10,836 nt of DNA from Cyanobacteriota bacterium (GCA_947463165.1 CANHSW010000044.1:1-10836), one strand, 5' to 3'; positions 1 to 9,998 are shown, counted from the first letter of the stretch. Numbers and translations: made by a program. The notes: generated by a model not told the origin, from the sequence alone.

Positions 1-2431
1 CGTTGAAGCTGCCGGTACTGACGGTGGCGCGCCAACCACCAGCTGGGCGTGTGGAAGAAGCGCTGGAGGAGGAGCTGAATCCAGCCGCCACACCACCAAT
101 GGTCCAGCGGGTGGTGGTGCCAGGGGCGGTGGGCCTCCAGCTGCGGGTGGGGGCAGGGGCCTGGCGAATGGTGCCAGGGCCAGTCTGAGCCTGGGGCTTG
201 GCGGCGACCTCACCTCCGGTGAGTTTGGCGCTCCAGCCACCCACGATCACCCGACGGCGATTGGGCAGGTTGCGGGTCACCAGGCTGGCTGGGGTGCTGA
301 TCTGGGCCGCAGGCGCCACGTCTGGACGCTTGCGGGGGGTGAGATCTGGAATCGCGTCGAAATCGATGAGGCGATTCAGACCGGGCACCTTGCGGGCGTT
401 GCGGTCGGCAGGGGTGAGGAAGCGCTCGAAGGGCACGGTGTCCTCACCGAAGCAATCGCTGTACTCGCGGCTGGCGAGCAGGGCATCGACCACTCCGTAA
501 AAGCCCTTGCGAGCGGCGGTGTCGAAGTAGGCATCGATCTCCCAGCGGCCCAGGGTGGGCCGGCCGAGGATGCGGCGATGCATCACCTCAATTGCCTTGG
601 TGATGTAGAGGCCGCTCCAATAGCGACGGCGGAAGGCGGTGGAGCGGGCCACCTGACGCACGAACTCCCGCAGGCTGATATCGCCGTTCTCCAGCTTGAT
701 CTCCTCCACCTTGCAGCGCTCGCCCTCGTAGCCAGCGCTGCCAAGCACCTGCACGTAAACGGCGCGGATGACGGCCTGGGTGCTGGATTCGGTGTTGCGG
801 ATGCTGGGCTGGCCGCCACGACGGGGCACGGAATTGCCACCGGTGGGGATTTGCTGCAGGCGCACCAGCTTGGGACCCACCCGACGGGGGCTGGCCTTGC
901 GGAATTGGGCGGTGGCCATCTGACCCGGCTGGGCTAGGCCGTTGCCGATCAAAATTCGACGGCTGTCGTAGCTGAAGGGCGCCGGACGGGTGGCTACATT
1001 GGCAGTACCTGAGGGGAAGATGGCCCCGTAGGTAAGCGCAAGCGGATCATTGCCACCGCCATAGGGGTGCTGGTCGGCGAAGGGCTGGCGGTAGGAGGCG
1101 TAGAGGGTGATGTATTGAGGTGCGCCTTCAAAAGGTGCACTAAAGCGGAACAACTTGCGGTTGCTGCCCCAGCCGGCGCTCTCCTGGGCTTCCTCGCCAA
1201 TATCGCGGAGATAGGGAACGGTTTCTTCGCCAAAAACCTGGGCATACTCCATGGTGTTAACCAGGGAATCAACCAGGCCAGCAAGGCCTTGCTGGGAAAC
1301 GATCGCGAAATATCTACGGAATTCTTCTATGGAACTAACCCCCCGACCCAGGAAGTGGCGGAAGGCCAGTTCCACCACGCGGCTGTTGGAGAAGCGGCCG
1401 TAAAACTGCTTGAGATACTCGTTGCTGCGGCCCAGGCAGCGAATGAATTCGCGCATGGAGATCTGACCCTGGCGCAGCTGGGTGGCCTCCACAGGACAGA
1501 CCACCTGGCTGTAGCCCTTGACGATGTCTCGCTCAAAAACCTGGCGGTAAGCGGCGCGAATCACCTCGGCCTTCTGACCGCCAGTCATGGCTGTCTTGAG
1601 CACATAACGGGGTGAACCCGCAGCGGCCAAGGCATAGGTGGCAGGCAACTGCAGACCCTGGTTCTCAGGGCTACCCAGCCGTTGACGGGCCGAGGGAGTG
1701 GCCACCGCCAACTCACCAATCAGCACATTGAAGTAATCGATCAGCAGCTGGCGGCCTTCGGGCAAATCCTTCAGCAAACCGGCGCCTGCGGCACGCATCT
1801 CCTGCAGGGCCACGTTGGTGGCGGTAAGGGAGCAGGCCTGCTCCAGGATGTCTCGCAAACCACGGGTGTTTACGGCCAAGATGCTGGGATCGCCGGCCAC
1901 CAGGGCATAGCCCACGTAGCGCAGGAACCAGGCCAGGTCGCGCACGGATTTCTTCATCCGCTCGGTGCCGTAGCGACCAACCGCAATCGGGCTGAAGCCG
2001 CTGGGCAACACCACGCGCACGTCAGCATCGCCGCCAGCGCCGTCCAGCAGACGGCTGAACAAATTGCCCTTGTTAACGGTGCCCTGGGAGAAGGTCTGCA
2101 CCGATTGCTGGAAGGCCAGCTGATCGGCCGCCAGCGGCGTGGCATCCGCTGGGCCGGCGGGCTTCAGGGGGCCATCGAGATAGGAGAGCGGCGTGCCGCC
2201 AGTAAAGATACGGTTGGCCGCACGGGCCACGATGAATTCCGCGTTAGCACTGATGCGACGGGCCACCTCGACCCGCAGCTGGCCACTCTGGAAAAAATTG
2301 AGCAGGTTGCCGAGTTCGCCCCCATCGGGGAAACGATCCTGCTGCACGGCTTGACGGACGCTGGAGAGCGGCAGGGTGTCGTAGCGCTGGGGCGAAACCC
2401 TTGTGCTGCCGCTGCTGGCGGTCACGGTCAT
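1..2431 (-). CDS. apcE: Phycobilisome core-membrane linker ApcE (L-CM, anchor polypeptide), 3' end outside window
   Basis: ApcE organises the allophycocyanin core of the phycobilisome, anchors it to the thylakoid membrane and carries a terminal energy emitter that passes excitation to the photosystems. The minus frame stays open from ATG 2431 to the window edge: 810 codons, no stop. Residues about 1-240 are the alpha-allophycocyanin-like domain, interrupted by the family's loop insertion (about 85-145). The expected bilin-binding cysteine is Cys200 in the context LEQACSLTATNVALQEMR. Linker repeat 1 spans about 285-410 (conserved REFIRCLGRS, ending near EETVPYLRD) and repeat 2 about 545-672 (REFVRQVARS, ending EDTVPFERFLTP). 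A basic Ser/Thr/Gly/Pro-rich arm with a poly-Ser run then reaches the edge. Family members usually have two to four repeats, so at least one more probably lies beyond the window. The start MTVTASSGS resembles known ApcE N-termini. No clear Shine-Dalgarno precedes it. Confidence 0.96.
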   Translation of the reverse strand, partial: MTVTASSGSTRVSPQRYDTLPLSSVRQAVQQDRFPDGGELGNLLNFFQSGQLRVEVARRISANAEFIVARAANRIFTGGTPLSYLDGPLKPAGPADATPLAADQLAFQQSVQTFSQGTVNKGNLFSRLLDGAGGDADVRVVLPSGFSPIAVGRYGTERMKKSVRDLAWFLRYVGYALVAGDPSILAVNTRGLRDILEQACSLTATNVALQEMRAAGAGLLKDLPEGRQLLIDYFNVLIGELAVATPSARQRLGSPENQGLQLPATYALAAAGSPRYVLKTAMTGGQKAEVIRAAYRQVFERDIVKGYSQVVCPVEATQLRQGQISMREFIRCLGRSNEYLKQFYGRFSNSRVVELAFRHFLGRGVSSIEEFRRYFAIVSQQGLAGLVDSLVNTMEYAQVFGEETVPYLRDIGEEAQESAGWGSNRKLFRFSAPFEGAPQYITLYASYRQPFADQHPYGGGNDPLALTYGAIFPSGTANVATRPAPFSYDSRRILIGNGLAQPGQMATAQFRKASPRRVGPKLVRLQQIPTGGNSVPRRGGQPSIRNTESSTQAVIRAVYVQVLGSAGYEGERCKVEEIKLENGDISLREFVRQVARSTAFRRRYWSGLYITKAIEVMHRRILGRPTLGRWEIDAYFDTAARKGFYGVVDALLASREYSDCFGEDTVPFERFLTPADRNARKVPGLNRLIDFDAIPDLTPRKRPDVAPAAQISTPASLVTRNLPNRRRVIVGGWSAKLTGGEVAAKPQAQTGPGTIRQAPAPTRSWRPTAPGTTTRWTIGGVAAGFSSSSSASSTRPAGGWRATVSTGSFN

Positions 2432-2547
2432 TGACGGAGAGCGAGCCTGGCTTTGGAAGGTTACGGCTCGCCCAGGCGTCAAATCGCCGGTCTTGAACAA
2501 ATGTTTGCAGCAGGCTGGCCAGGCACCGCCAAAGCTGGGGCCAGCCC
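2432..2547. promoter_or_regulatory. Divergent intergenic region between apcE and the methyltransferase gene
   Basis: These 116 bp must hold the apcE promoter and 5' leader on the minus strand, and possibly the methyltransferase promoter on the plus strand, since the two genes diverge from here. On the minus strand a TTGACG hexamer (2482-2477) is the best -35-like match, but the nearest -10-like sequence, TAACCT (2463-2458), is only 13 bp away, too short for a standard sigma-70 promoter. I therefore assign the region from gene layout and not from a recognised promoter. Confidence 0.35.
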
Positions 2548-3834
2548 ATGAAAAGCTCGCCCCAGCCCAATCCGCCGCCAATGTCCGAGGCCTCCATCAG
2601 CCCCGCAGCCGGGCCCCGCGATGCCGCCACCCCCGTGGTGAGCGCCTTCTACGACCGCTTCCCCTATCCGGGCGATCCAATCCAGGACGGGCCACCGCCT
2701 GGTTACAACTGGCGTTGGTGCGTCGACAGTGCCCTGGCCGCCGCCCGCGGCTACCTGTCAGCTGCCCCCACTGGCGCACCCCGCCGCTGGCGCATCCTCG
2801 ATGCAGGCTGCGGCACCGGGGTGAGCACCGACTACCTGTGCCACCTCAACCCTGGCAGCCGGGTGCTGGCGGTGGATATCAGCGGCGGAGCCCTGGAGCT
2901 GGCGCGACAGCGCACCCGCCGCTCCGGGGCCGCCGCCCAGGTGGAGGAGCTGCGCATCGAGCAGCGCAGCCTGCTGGATCTGGAGCCCGGCGGCCGCTTC
3001 GACTACATCAACTCGGTGGGCGTGCTGCACCACCTGGACCAACCCGAGGCGGGCCTGCGGGCCCTGGCGGCCCAACTGGCGCCCCAGGGGGTATTGCATC
3101 TGTTCCTGTATGCCGATGCCGGTCGCTGGGAGATCCACCGCAGCCAAAGGGCCCTCAGCCTGCTGCAGGTGGGCACGGGCGAACTGGGGCTGAAGTTGGG
3201 GCGCCAACTATTCAACGAACTGCCAGCCGCCAACCGGCTGCGGCGCCATCACGAGCAGCGCTGGGCGCTGGACACCAGGGCCGATTCCAACTTCGCCGAC
3301 ATGTACCTGCATCCGCAGGAAACCAGCTACGACCTGCGCCGACTGCAGCAATTCGTGGCTAATGCCGGCCTGCACTTCGCCGGATTCTCCAATCCGGAAG
3401 TTTGGGATCCGACCAGATTACTGGGCGGCGAGCTATTGGATCGGGCCCGGTCTCTGCCCCAATGGGACCAATGGCTGCTGGTGGAAGCCCTCGATCCGGA
3501 GATCAGCCACTTCGAATTCTTCCTGACAGCCGATGCAACGGAGCCAATCGATTGGTCTGACGATCAACGGCTGCTGAACTGCGCCATGGAGCGCAATCGC
3601 TGCCTATGGGGCTGGCCTTCCGACAGCCTGCTCGGCCCCGATCTGCTGCCCCTGAACCTGGAGTTCGGGGATCTACCCCTTGCCGAGGCGGCGGAGGGCG
3701 CCCCAGGGCTGCCCCTGGGCCAGCTGGAGCTGGCCATGGGGGCGACGGAGCGCTGCGCAAGAGCCCGCAGACTGATCGCCCAGCGGGTGCTACTGCCCGT
3801 GGTAATCCCCGTGGAACTGCCCGTGGCCAGCTGA
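2548..3834 (+). CDS. Class I SAM-dependent methyltransferase, substrate unknown
   Basis: This 428-residue protein should be a soluble S-adenosylmethionine-dependent methyltransferase. Motif I is ILDAGCGTG (83-91), which binds SAM. The acidic end of strand beta-2 is VDIS (109-112), and the post-motif region FDYINSVGVLHHLDQP (151-166) is typical of the Methyltransf_11/12/25 group. The N-terminal stretch SAFYDRFPYPGDP (32-44) is a feature I associate with cyanobacterial members. About 200 residues follow the catalytic fold; I cannot assign them to a domain. They end in a short tandem motif (LPVV-IPVE-LPVA). The ATG at 2548 gives the longest form; a second ATG at 2581 (MSEASISPAAG) is a credible alternative, and neither has a clear ribosome-binding site. 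The gene sits between apcE and the atp operon. That position alone does not make it a phycobiliprotein or ATP synthase methylase. Confidence 0.87.
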   Translation: MKSSPQPNPPPMSEASISPAAGPRDAATPVVSAFYDRFPYPGDPIQDGPPPGYNWRWCVDSALAAARGYLSAAPTGAPRRWRILDAGCGTGVSTDYLCHLNPGSRVLAVDISGGALELARQRTRRSGAAAQVEELRIEQRSLLDLEPGGRFDYINSVGVLHHLDQPEAGLRALAAQLAPQGVLHLFLYADAGRWEIHRSQRALSLLQVGTGELGLKLGRQLFNELPAANRLRRHHEQRWALDTRADSNFADMYLHPQETSYDLRRLQQFVANAGLHFAGFSNPEVWDPTRLLGGELLDRARSLPQWDQWLLVEALDPEISHFEFFLTADATEPIDWSDDQRLLNCAMERNRCLWGWPSDSLLGPDLLPLNLEFGDLPLAEAAEGAPGLPLGQLELAMGATERCARARRLIAQRVLLPVVIPVELPVAS

Positions 3835-4126
3835 GTTTTCAGGCGGTGCGGCAACTGCCTCTGCCGGGGTGGCAAAGGCCTGCGTGATAGATTCCGCCCG
3901 CTTTTAGACGGCTTCGTTCTTGCAGGCAGCTCTTGCCGCCACACCCGAAGACGTTGGCGCCGCATGCCCCTCCGGGTCAGGCGTGACCATCGATCACCTC
4001 GCTGATCAGGCCGCTGCGATTAGCGCAGCGGAGCTTGGCCTGGCGGAATCTGGCTCGCTTGGCCTCCAGGCCAATGCTGAGATCCCCTCGGAGTCCAAAA
4101 GTGAGGCTCAGCGGCAAGTCGACCCC
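3835..4126 (+). promoter_or_regulatory. Leader region of the atp operon with a weak extended -10 candidate
   Basis: This 292-bp stretch separates the methyltransferase stop from the chosen atp1 start. I see no RNA gene or strong terminator in it. At 3885-3893 the sequence TGATAGATT resembles an extended -10 element (TGn followed by a hexamer matching TATAAT at 4 of 6 positions), with no convincing -35 upstream. From TTG 3920, and also from GTG 3983, the atp1 frame is open with no stop, so part of the region could encode an N-terminal extension of Atp1 instead of being untranslated leader. The predicted extension is acidic, non-membrane and unlike the family, so I treat it as leader. Confidence 0.35.
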
Positions 4127-4462
4127 ATGGACGACTATGTGCGCCTGCAGCAGCGCCTGATGATGGCCACCCTGGCGGTATCCACCGCCGCGGTGGCGCT
4201 CAGCTGGATCTTCTTTAGTGGCTCCGCCGCCGCCAGTTTGTTGTTGGGAGCCTGCTCTGGAATGCTCTATCTGCGGCTTTTAGCTCGCAGTGTGGCCAGC
4301 CTTGGCAAGGGTTCCCGCTCCGTCGGACGCTTTCAGCTGTTGGTTCCGGTACTTCTGGTGATAGCAGCCCTGCGAGTTCCGGCCATTGAGCTACTGCCGG
4401 CCCTGGCCGGATTCGTGCTCTATAAACCCGCCCTGCTGCTGCAGGCGGTTCTTGCTCCCTGA
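4127..4462 (+). CDS. atp1: ATP synthase protein I (Atp1/AtpI), assembly-related membrane protein
   Basis: Atp1 is the small membrane protein encoded first in most atp operons. In other bacteria it is non-structural and helps c-ring assembly and/or Mg2+ supply to the complex. The 111-residue product has four predicted membrane segments (about 11-30, 32-54, 69-86, 88-109) with a short basic loop GKGSRSVGR (61-69 region) after the second, matching the family's topology and length. I chose ATG 4127 ([12 protein letters not shown]) because the first helix begins right after it. In-frame TTG 3920 and GTG 3983 would add 69 or 48 residues of unfamiliar sequence. It lies 14 bp upstream of atpB and is very likely cotranscribed with it. 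Sequence conservation in this family is low, so the call leans on topology and operon position. Confidence 0.88.
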   Translation: MDDYVRLQQRLMMATLAVSTAAVALSWIFFSGSAAASLLLGACSGMLYLRLLARSVASLGKGSRSVGRFQLLVPVLLVIAALRVPAIELLPALAGFVLYKPALLLQAVLAP

Positions 4463-4476
4463 ACCACTCCGTCCCC

Positions 4477-5205
4477 ATGGTTCCCCTGTCCATGCACCTA
4501 CCATTTGCCGCACTAGAGGTAGGCCAGCAGCTCTACTGGCAACTTGGCAACCTCCGTCTCCATGGCCAGGTTTTCCTGAGCTCCTGGGTGGTGATCGGTG
4601 CCCTGCTGGCCCTCGTGGTGGTGGGCACCCGCAGCTTGGAGCGCGACCCCCGCGGCGTGCAGAACCTGCTGGAGTTCATCTGGGTCTACATCCGCGATCT
4701 GGCCAGAGAACAGATTGGCGAGAAGGTCTATCGCGATTGGCTGCCATTTATCGGCACGCTATTCCTGTTCATTTTCGTGAGCAACTGGGGCGGTGCCCTG
4801 ATTCCCTGGAAGCTGATCCACCTGCCCCACGGCGAATTGGGAGCCCCCACCGCCGACATCAACACCACGATCGCCCTGGCGCTGCTGGTGTCTTTGTCCT
4901 ACTTCTATGCAGGGCTAAGTCGCAAAGGTTTCAGGTACTTTGAGTACTACGTGGAACCCACGCCGATCATGCTCCCGTTCAAGATCATCGAAGATTTCAC
5001 TAAGCCCTTATCCCTATCTTTCCGTCTTTTTGGCAATATTCTTGCCGACGAGCTGGTGGTGGGAGTGCTTGCCTTCCTGGTGCCCCTGATCGTGCCCCTA
5101 CCGGCCATGTTCCTTGGCCTGTTCACCAGCGCCATCCAGGCACTGATCTTCGCCACCCTCGCCGCCAACTACATCGGCGAAGCGGTGCACGAAGAGCACC
5201 ACTGA
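4477..5205 (+). CDS. atpB: F0F1 ATP synthase subunit a (proton channel)
   Basis: Subunit a (called AtpI in some cyanobacterial nomenclature) forms the two proton half-channels beside the c-ring. The 242-residue protein has the usual five to six hydrophobic segments. It carries the signature [15 protein letters not shown], whose Arg183 corresponds to the essential stator arginine (Arg210 in E. coli) that faces the c-ring glutamate. Other conserved blocks are [14 protein letters not shown] (98-111) and [12 protein letters not shown] at the C-terminus, the latter typical of cyanobacteria and chloroplasts. ATG 4477 gives [13 protein letters not shown] 4492 (MHLPF) is an equally possible start, and neither has a Shine-Dalgarno. 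The gene is intact and followed by an unusually long spacer before atpE. Confidence 0.97.
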   Translation: MVPLSMHLPFAALEVGQQLYWQLGNLRLHGQVFLSSWVVIGALLALVVVGTRSLERDPRGVQNLLEFIWVYIRDLAREQIGEKVYRDWLPFIGTLFLFIFVSNWGGALIPWKLIHLPHGELGAPTADINTTIALALLVSLSYFYAGLSRKGFRYFEYYVEPTPIMLPFKIIEDFTKPLSLSFRLFGNILADELVVGVLAFLVPLIVPLPAMFLGLFTSAIQALIFATLAANYIGEAVHEEHH

Positions 5206-5220
5206 TCCCTGTATAGCTCC

Positions 5221-5244
5221 GCCAGATCGGCCAACCGATCTGGC
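5221..5244 (+). promoter_or_regulatory. Perfect 10-bp stem-loop in the atpB-atpE spacer
   Basis: GCCAGATCGG (5221-5230) and CCGATCTGGC (5235-5244) are exact reverse complements around a CCAA tetraloop, starting 15 bp after the atpB stop. No T-run follows, so it does not look like an intrinsic terminator. In the transcript it would be a stable hairpin, which could protect or define mRNA ends around the c-subunit gene. A DNA-binding dyad is the alternative. The structure is seen; the role is inferred. Confidence 0.6.
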
Positions 5245-5319
5245 AAACTCACTGCGCGCAGGTCCGGCTCGATCCGGGCCCATCTCGATGATCTCGAGGT
5301 GTCCCAGGCGCAGGGTTAA

Positions 5320-5616
<297 letters not shown>

Positions 5617-5634
5617 TCGAACTGAGCTGGTGGC

Positions 5635-5680
5635 TCAAGCCGGCTCGCCAAGCTTTTTTAGCTTGGCCGAAACGGCTTGA
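5635..5680 (+). promoter_or_regulatory. Two-tier stem-loop after atpE (possible mRNA-stabilising or attenuating hairpin)
   Basis: The outer stem TCAAGCCG (5635-5642) pairs exactly with CGGCTTGA (5673-5680). The inner stem GCCAAGCT (5647-5654) pairs exactly with AGCTTGGC (5660-5667). Internal loops of 4 and 5 nt separate them, and the apical loop is TTTTT. That is 16 base pairs in all, beginning 18 bp after the atpE stop. The T-run is in the loop and not after the stem, so on the plus strand it lacks the layout of a standard terminator. A 3'-end stabiliser or processing site for an atpE-rich transcript is the most natural reading, by inference. Confidence 0.6.
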
Positions 5681-5687
5681 ACTCCCT

Positions 5688-5715
5688 CTCAATCGCCTAG
5701 CGCCCTCAATCGCCT
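5688..5715 (+). repeat. 11-bp direct repeat pair in the atpE-atpG spacer
   Basis: CTCAATCGCCT occurs exactly at 5688-5698 and again at 5705-5715, a 17-bp period, just downstream of the two-tier hairpin. It is too short to be a mobile element. It could be paired protein-binding sites or chance. Confidence 0.5.
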
Positions 5716-5760
5716 GGCAGCAAGGTTTAAATCAGGCCGTTAAGGCCACCCCCTTTCCAG

Positions 5761-5792
5761 ATCTGTTCCGGTTTCGCTCATCTGTACCGGTT
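5761..5792 (+). repeat. 13-bp near-identical direct repeat pair upstream of atpG
   Basis: ATCTGTTCCGGTT (5761-5773) and ATCTGTACCGGTT (5780-5792) differ at one base and have a 19-bp period. They lie 34 bp upstream of the atpG start, close to where an internal promoter or leader element for the downstream half of the operon could be. No known operator is recognised. Confidence 0.5.
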
Positions 5793-5826
5793 CAGCCAAC
5801 GGATCACACGCCCGCACCCCCGCCTC

Positions 5827-6309
5827 ATGACCAGCTGGCTTCTGCTTGCCGAAGCAGGTGCGACCGCAGGGTCGCCTGAGGGAGGTCTGTTCGACCTCGA
5901 TGCCACCCTGCCGCTGATGGCGGTGCAGGTGGTGCTCCTCACCTTCATCCTCAATACTCTCTTCTTCCGTCCCGTCGGTCGGGTTGTGGAAGATCGGGAG
6001 GGCTACATCAACACCAGCCGCGCCGAAGCCAAGCAGAAGCTGGCCCAAGCCCAAAGGCTGGAGGCGGATCTCAAGGAACAGCTCAAGGAGGCCCGAGTGG
6101 CCAGCCAAAAGCTGATCCAAGAGGCGGAGCAAGATGCCGACAAGCTCTACCGCCAGGCCCTGGCCGTCGCCACCGCCGAGGCGATCGCCTCCCGGGAGCA
6201 GGCCCGCAGGGAGATTGATACCCAGCGGGAATCCGCTCTCACCCAGCTAAGGGCTGACGCCGACAAACTTGGTGACCTGATCGTCGATCGTCTGCTGGCA
6301 GCCAAATGA
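5827..6309 (+). CDS. atpG: F0F1 ATP synthase subunit b' (second stator-stalk subunit)
   Basis: Photosynthetic organisms build the peripheral stalk from a b/b' heterodimer instead of a b homodimer; this gene (also called atpF2) is the b' member. The 160-residue protein has a short N-terminus, one membrane helix (about 28-48, [20 protein letters not shown]) followed by [14 protein letters not shown], then a long charged alpha-helical coiled coil to the end, rich in Ala, Glu, Gln and Lys. No signal peptide processing is evident, in line with b'. ATG 5827 is the only sensible start, since the membrane helix follows closely; the upstream sequence is C-rich with no Shine-Dalgarno. Its end overlaps atpF by four bases (ATGA), suggesting translational coupling that would help equal b:b' synthesis. 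Confidence 0.95.
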   Translation: MTSWLLLAEAGATAGSPEGGLFDLDATLPLMAVQVVLLTFILNTLFFRPVGRVVEDREGYINTSRAEAKQKLAQAQRLEADLKEQLKEARVASQKLIQEAEQDADKLYRQALAVATAEAIASREQARREIDTQRESALTQLRADADKLGDLIVDRLLAAK

Positions 6310-6829
6310 CGCTTCCCTTGCCCCTAATCCTGGCCTCCCACAGTGGATTTGGTTTAAACCTGAATCCATTCGAAACCAACATCATCAACCTGGCGATCGT
6401 GATCGCCGGATTGTGGAAATTCCTGCCTGGCTTCCTCGGCTCGATTCTGGAGCGGCGCCGTAACGCCATCCTCAGCGATCTAAAAGACAGCGAAGAGCGT
6501 CTGGCGGCAGCTGCTGCGGCCCTCAGCTTGGCCCAAAAGGGTCTGGCTGAAGCCCAGCAAAAAGCGGAGCAGATCCGCGCCGACGGCAAGCTGCGGGCAG
6601 AGGCCCTGCGCAGCGATAGCGAGCAGCGCACCGTGGAGGAGATGGCTCGCGTCAAGCAGGGCGCCGCCTCCGACCTGGCGGCGGAAGCCTCCCGAGTGAG
6701 CAACCAACTGCGGCGGGAAGCGGCCCAATTGGCCATCGATAAAGCTCTCTCCAGTCTGCCTGGCAAGCTGGATACAGCAACTCAGGCTCAGCTGATCGAT
6801 CAGTCCATCAATAACCTGGGTAACGCCTG

Positions 6830-6830
<1 letters not shown>
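6306..6830 (+). CDS. atpF: F0F1 ATP synthase subunit b (stator-stalk subunit)
   Basis: Subunit b pairs with b' to hold the alpha3-beta3 head against rotation. The 174-residue protein has an N-terminal segment [19 protein letters not shown], a membrane helix at about 25-45 ([19 protein letters not shown]), then [19 protein letters not shown] and a long coiled coil full of Ala, Gln, Glu and Arg. The segment before the helix is longer than in E. coli b, as is usual in cyanobacteria and chloroplasts, where it may be cleaved. ATG 6306 overlaps the atpG stop (ATGA), and the gene's TGA overlaps the atpH ATG by one base (TGATG). These tight junctions support one translationally coupled b'-b-delta block. 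Confidence 0.95.
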
Positions 6831-8956
<2,126 letters not shown>

Positions 8957-8957
<1 letters not shown>

Positions 8958-8964
8958 GGAAGGA
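8957..8964 (+). promoter_or_regulatory. Shine-Dalgarno site of atpC
   Basis: AGGAAGGA ends 8 bp before the atpC ATG at 8973 and fixes that start. It is the only strong ribosome-binding site I find in the operon; the other atp genes have weak or no Shine-Dalgarno sequences. Confidence 0.8.
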
Positions 8965-8972
8965 CCTAGTAG

Positions 8973-9920
8973 ATGGCAAATCTCAAGGCAATTCGCGACC
9001 GAATCAGTTCGGTCAAAAACACCCGCAAGATCACCGAGGCCATGCGCCTGGTGGCGGCCGCCAAGGTGCGCCGCGCCCAGGAGCAGGTGCTGCGCAGCCG
9101 GCCCTTTGCCGACCGCCTGGCCCGCATACTGCAAAATCTGCAGTCCAGCATGCGCTTCGAGGATCTGGACGCCCCCCTGCTCGATGCCCGCGAGGTGCAG
9201 ACGATCACGCTGCTCTCGATCACTGGCGATCGGGGCCTCTGCGGTGGCTACAACACCAACATCATCAAGCGCACCGAGCTGCGCTTCAAGGAGCTAGAGA
9301 CCCAGGGCTACAAGGTGGACCTGGTTTTGATCGGCCGCAAGGCGATCACCTACTTCCAAAATCGTAGTTATCCGATCAGGGCCACATTCACCGGCCTTGA
9401 ACAGGTGCCTAACGCCCAGGAAGCCATGGGTATTGCCAATGAAGTGCTGGCGGCATTTCTATCCGCATCCACCGATCGGGTCGAAATCATCTTCACCAAG
9501 TTCATCAACCTGGTGAGCTCCAAGCCCGTCAGCCAAACCCTGCTGCCCCTGGATCCCCAGGGCATCGCCTCGGCTGATGACGAAATCTTCCGGCTCACCA
9601 CCCGCGAGGGCCGGCTGACCGTGGAAGCGGGCCAAGTGGAGAACGCCGAGGCGAAGCTGCCCTCTGACATCGCCTTCGACCAAAGCCCCGACGTGCTGCT
9701 CAATGCCCTGCTGCCGCTGTATCTGGAAAACCAGTTGCTGCGTTCATTGCAGGAAGCGGCGGCATCGGAACTGGCTAGCCGGATGACGGCTATGAACAAC
9801 GCCAGCGACAACGCCAAGGCCCTGGCCAAAACGCTCACCCTCGACTACAACAAGGCCCGTCAAGCCGCCATTACCCAGGAAATCCTGGAAGTGGTGGGTG
9901 GCTCCGCCGCCCTCACCTGA
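8973..9920 (+). CDS. atpC: F0F1 ATP synthase subunit gamma (central rotor shaft)
   Basis: Gamma is the rotating shaft between the c-ring and the catalytic head. The 315-residue protein starts [24 protein letters not shown], split here as the N-terminal shaft helix (residues 1-60). It has the conserved [10 protein letters not shown] (85-94) and ends with the C-terminal shaft helix, including [11 protein letters not shown] and [21 protein letters not shown]. Residues about 197-235 form the insertion characteristic of cyanobacterial and chloroplast gamma, which moderates ATP hydrolysis. It lacks the pair of cysteines that gives plant chloroplast gamma thioredoxin control; Cys90 is the only cysteine visible. 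The gene has a strong Shine-Dalgarno and is the last atp gene here, followed by a terminator-like hairpin. Beta and epsilon are not in this window. Confidence 0.97.
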   Translation: MANLKAIRDRISSVKNTRKITEAMRLVAAAKVRRAQEQVLRSRPFADRLARILQNLQSSMRFEDLDAPLLDAREVQTITLLSITGDRGLCGGYNTNIIKRTELRFKELETQGYKVDLVLIGRKAITYFQNRSYPIRATFTGLEQVPNAQEAMGIANEVLAAFLSASTDRVEIIFTKFINLVSSKPVSQTLLPLDPQGIASADDEIFRLTTREGRLTVEAGQVENAEAKLPSDIAFDQSPDVLLNALLPLYLENQLLRSLQEAAASELASRMTAMNNASDNAKALAKTLTLDYNKARQAAITQEILEVVGGSAALT

Positions 9921-9953
9921 GGCCCAACCCCCAACGCCTCCCCCCAGCACCAC

Positions 9954-9998
9954 AGCCGGCAGTTCCCCGCCCATCGAGGCAGGAGCTGCCGGCTTTTT
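9954..9998 (+). terminator. Intrinsic-terminator-like hairpin at the end of the atp operon
   Basis: AGCCGGCAG (9954-9962) pairs perfectly with CTGCCGGCT (9986-9994), a 9-bp GC-rich stem over a 23-nt loop, and the right arm runs straight into T residues (9994-9998). It sits 33 bp after the atpC stop, the expected place for rho-independent termination. The loop is longer than typical, which lowers confidence a little. It also falls inside the longest form of the next reading frame. Confidence 0.7.

Noticed and set aside
1067..2434. Long plus-strand open frames of 182 and 250 codons (1067-1615, 1682-2434)
   Set aside because: They are antisense to apcE, whose minus-strand translation matches the family throughout. 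Their composition (runs of Ala, Gly, His, Gln) is typical of shadow frames in GC-rich DNA.
2458..2482. sigma-70-like promoter for apcE (TTGACG with TAACCT, minus strand)
   Set aside because: The 13-bp spacing is too short for a functional promoter, so it is not listed as a promoter call.
2244..2630. Minus-strand frame of 128 codons spanning the apcE start and the intergenic region
   Set aside because: It overlaps apcE in another frame and the methyltransferase start on the other strand, and shows no family resemblance.
2403..3362. Plus-strand 319-codon frame overlapping the methyltransferase
   Set aside because: It is out of frame with the clear methyltransferase and full of Pro, Arg and Gly, a typical shadow.
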